A stretch of DNA of 6,895 bases from positions 1 through 6,895 of the forward strand of contig JAIVHN010000232.1 of NCBI GenBank assembly GCA_020201015.1. The letters run 5' to 3'. Numbering within the stretch: position 1 is the first letter of the stretch; every line of letters starts with the position of its first letter. The translations under genes and the position numbers were made by a program. The notes under the pieces are model-generated. The model ran no database searches, was not told the DNA's origin, and worked only from the letters and a program-made list of their open reading frames with translations. This DNA is from Spirochaeta sp. GTDB taxonomy: Bacteria; Spirochaetota; Spirochaetia; DSM-27196; SLAA01. Positions 6,561 to 6,895 of this stretch are shown piece by piece.

Positions 6561-6583
6561 ACCAGGGTTGCCCACTGTGGCCA
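6559..6583. repeat. Near-repeat, copy A (pairs with 6785-6823)
   Basis: The 25 bases starting AAACCAGGG and ending CTGTGGCCA match 6785-6823 except for one substitution, one single-base gap and a 15-base block present only in the other copy. This copy begins inside the toxin stop codon and ends the recognisable part of the broken exported-protein gene. Confidence 0.5.
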
Positions 6584-6891
6584 CCTCCAATCATGAAAAA
6601 ACTCAGGTCGATGTTGTCACTCTGAGCGTTGTCCTGTGACCAGTACATGAACCAATTGCCGCTACATGCAAACACTGATCTCACTCACCTCAGACAAACT
6701 CTCGGTGGTGGACGCGCGTGCTCGCGACCGGTGATAGGTGTTGCCTTTGTGGATTTTCCCATCTTTGACGAGAAGCTGCTGCGGAAACAGGGTGGCCCAC
6801 TGCTCCGGTGTCAGCTGTGGCCATGCGCCTCAGCCGAGACGGCCAAAGCAGCACACAACCAGATCAGCGCAAGAAACACTCGTTTTTCCAT
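6561..6891 (-). pseudogene. Frameshifted gene for a small exported protein
   Basis: The ATG at 6889-6891 opens a typical signal peptide: MEKR, a hydrophobic core (VFLALIWLCAALAV), then SAEAHGHS with likely cleavage near SAEA. That frame ends at TGA 6811-6813. Coding sense continues one base out of register as LTPEQWATLFPQQ...KDGKIHKGNTYHRS...EVSEISVC until TAG just after 6664. It then returns to the first frame as SGNWFMYWSQDNAQSDN and IDLSFFMIGGGHSGQPWF down to about 6561. A one-base deletion (the sequence would mend as CACCAG) and a four-base gain near 6665 would explain this. Further left the frame only mirrors the toxin gene, so the original C-terminus is lost or changed. I do not recognise the family. 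Sequencing error cannot be excluded. Confidence 0.55.
6785..6823. repeat. Near-repeat, copy B (pairs with 6559-6583), with a 15-base block
   Basis: This is in the same orientation as copy A. The extra block is bordered by CTG on both sides, as expected if one copy lost or gained it by slippage between CTG triplets. On the minus strand this copy encodes the QWATLF part of the broken gene and includes its first frameshift. Confidence 0.5.
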
Positions 6892-6895
6892 AGAA

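Noticed and set aside
6564..6590. Possible terminator after the toxin gene
   Set aside because: Short self-complementary GTGGCCAC and CCAC/GTGG pieces are present, but there is no stable GC stem followed by a T-run.
6433..6684. Minus-strand 83-codon open frame as a gene of its own
   Set aside because: Its first ~42 codons are the last segment of the frameshifted exported protein, and the rest is antisense to the toxin; the GTG start lacks a ribosome-binding site.

Overview
The window is bacterial: Shine-Dalgarno-led genes, sigma70-type promoter elements, a riboswitch and a toxin-antitoxin pair. The base composition looks moderately GC-rich by eye. No gene here fixes the phylum, and I do not assign one.

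Layout. Positions 1-1265 (minus strand) hold the N-terminal ~421 codons of a glycoside hydrolase family 79 (heparanase/beta-glucuronidase-like) protein whose C-terminus lies beyond the left edge. Positions 1362-5363 (minus) hold one 1333-residue reading frame that fuses a complete aminomethyltransferase (T-protein, GcvT) to a complete glycine decarboxylase (P-protein, GcvP). Upstream of it, at 5383-5591, lies a well-formed tandem glycine riboswitch, preceded by a promoter at 5606-5634. Positions 5681-5980 (minus) hold a small three-helix membrane protein of unknown function. Divergent from it, 6107-6560 (plus) is a ribbon-helix-helix antitoxin overlapping a RelE/ParE-type toxin, with a perfect palindrome just upstream. 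From 6891 down to about 6561 (minus) lie the remains of an exported-protein gene broken by two frameshifts.

How it works together. The fused T-P protein would carry two of the four glycine cleavage activities on one chain; the H-protein and L-protein genes are not in this window. The riboswitch lets glycine turn on its own breakdown. No terminator is visible between aptamer 2 and the start codon, and the CUCUC strand of aptamer 2 can alternatively pair with the gcv ribosome-binding site, which suggests translational control. The GH79 gene follows the gcv stop after 96 bases with no visible terminator, so it may be read from the same transcript, although nothing links the two functions biochemically.

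The most notable points are the GcvT-GcvP fusion, the proposed anti-Shine-Dalgarno switch, the heparanase-like enzyme without a signal peptide, and a near-repeat at the two ends of the broken right-hand gene. I found no RNA genes other than the riboswitch, and no insertion sequence or CRISPR array.
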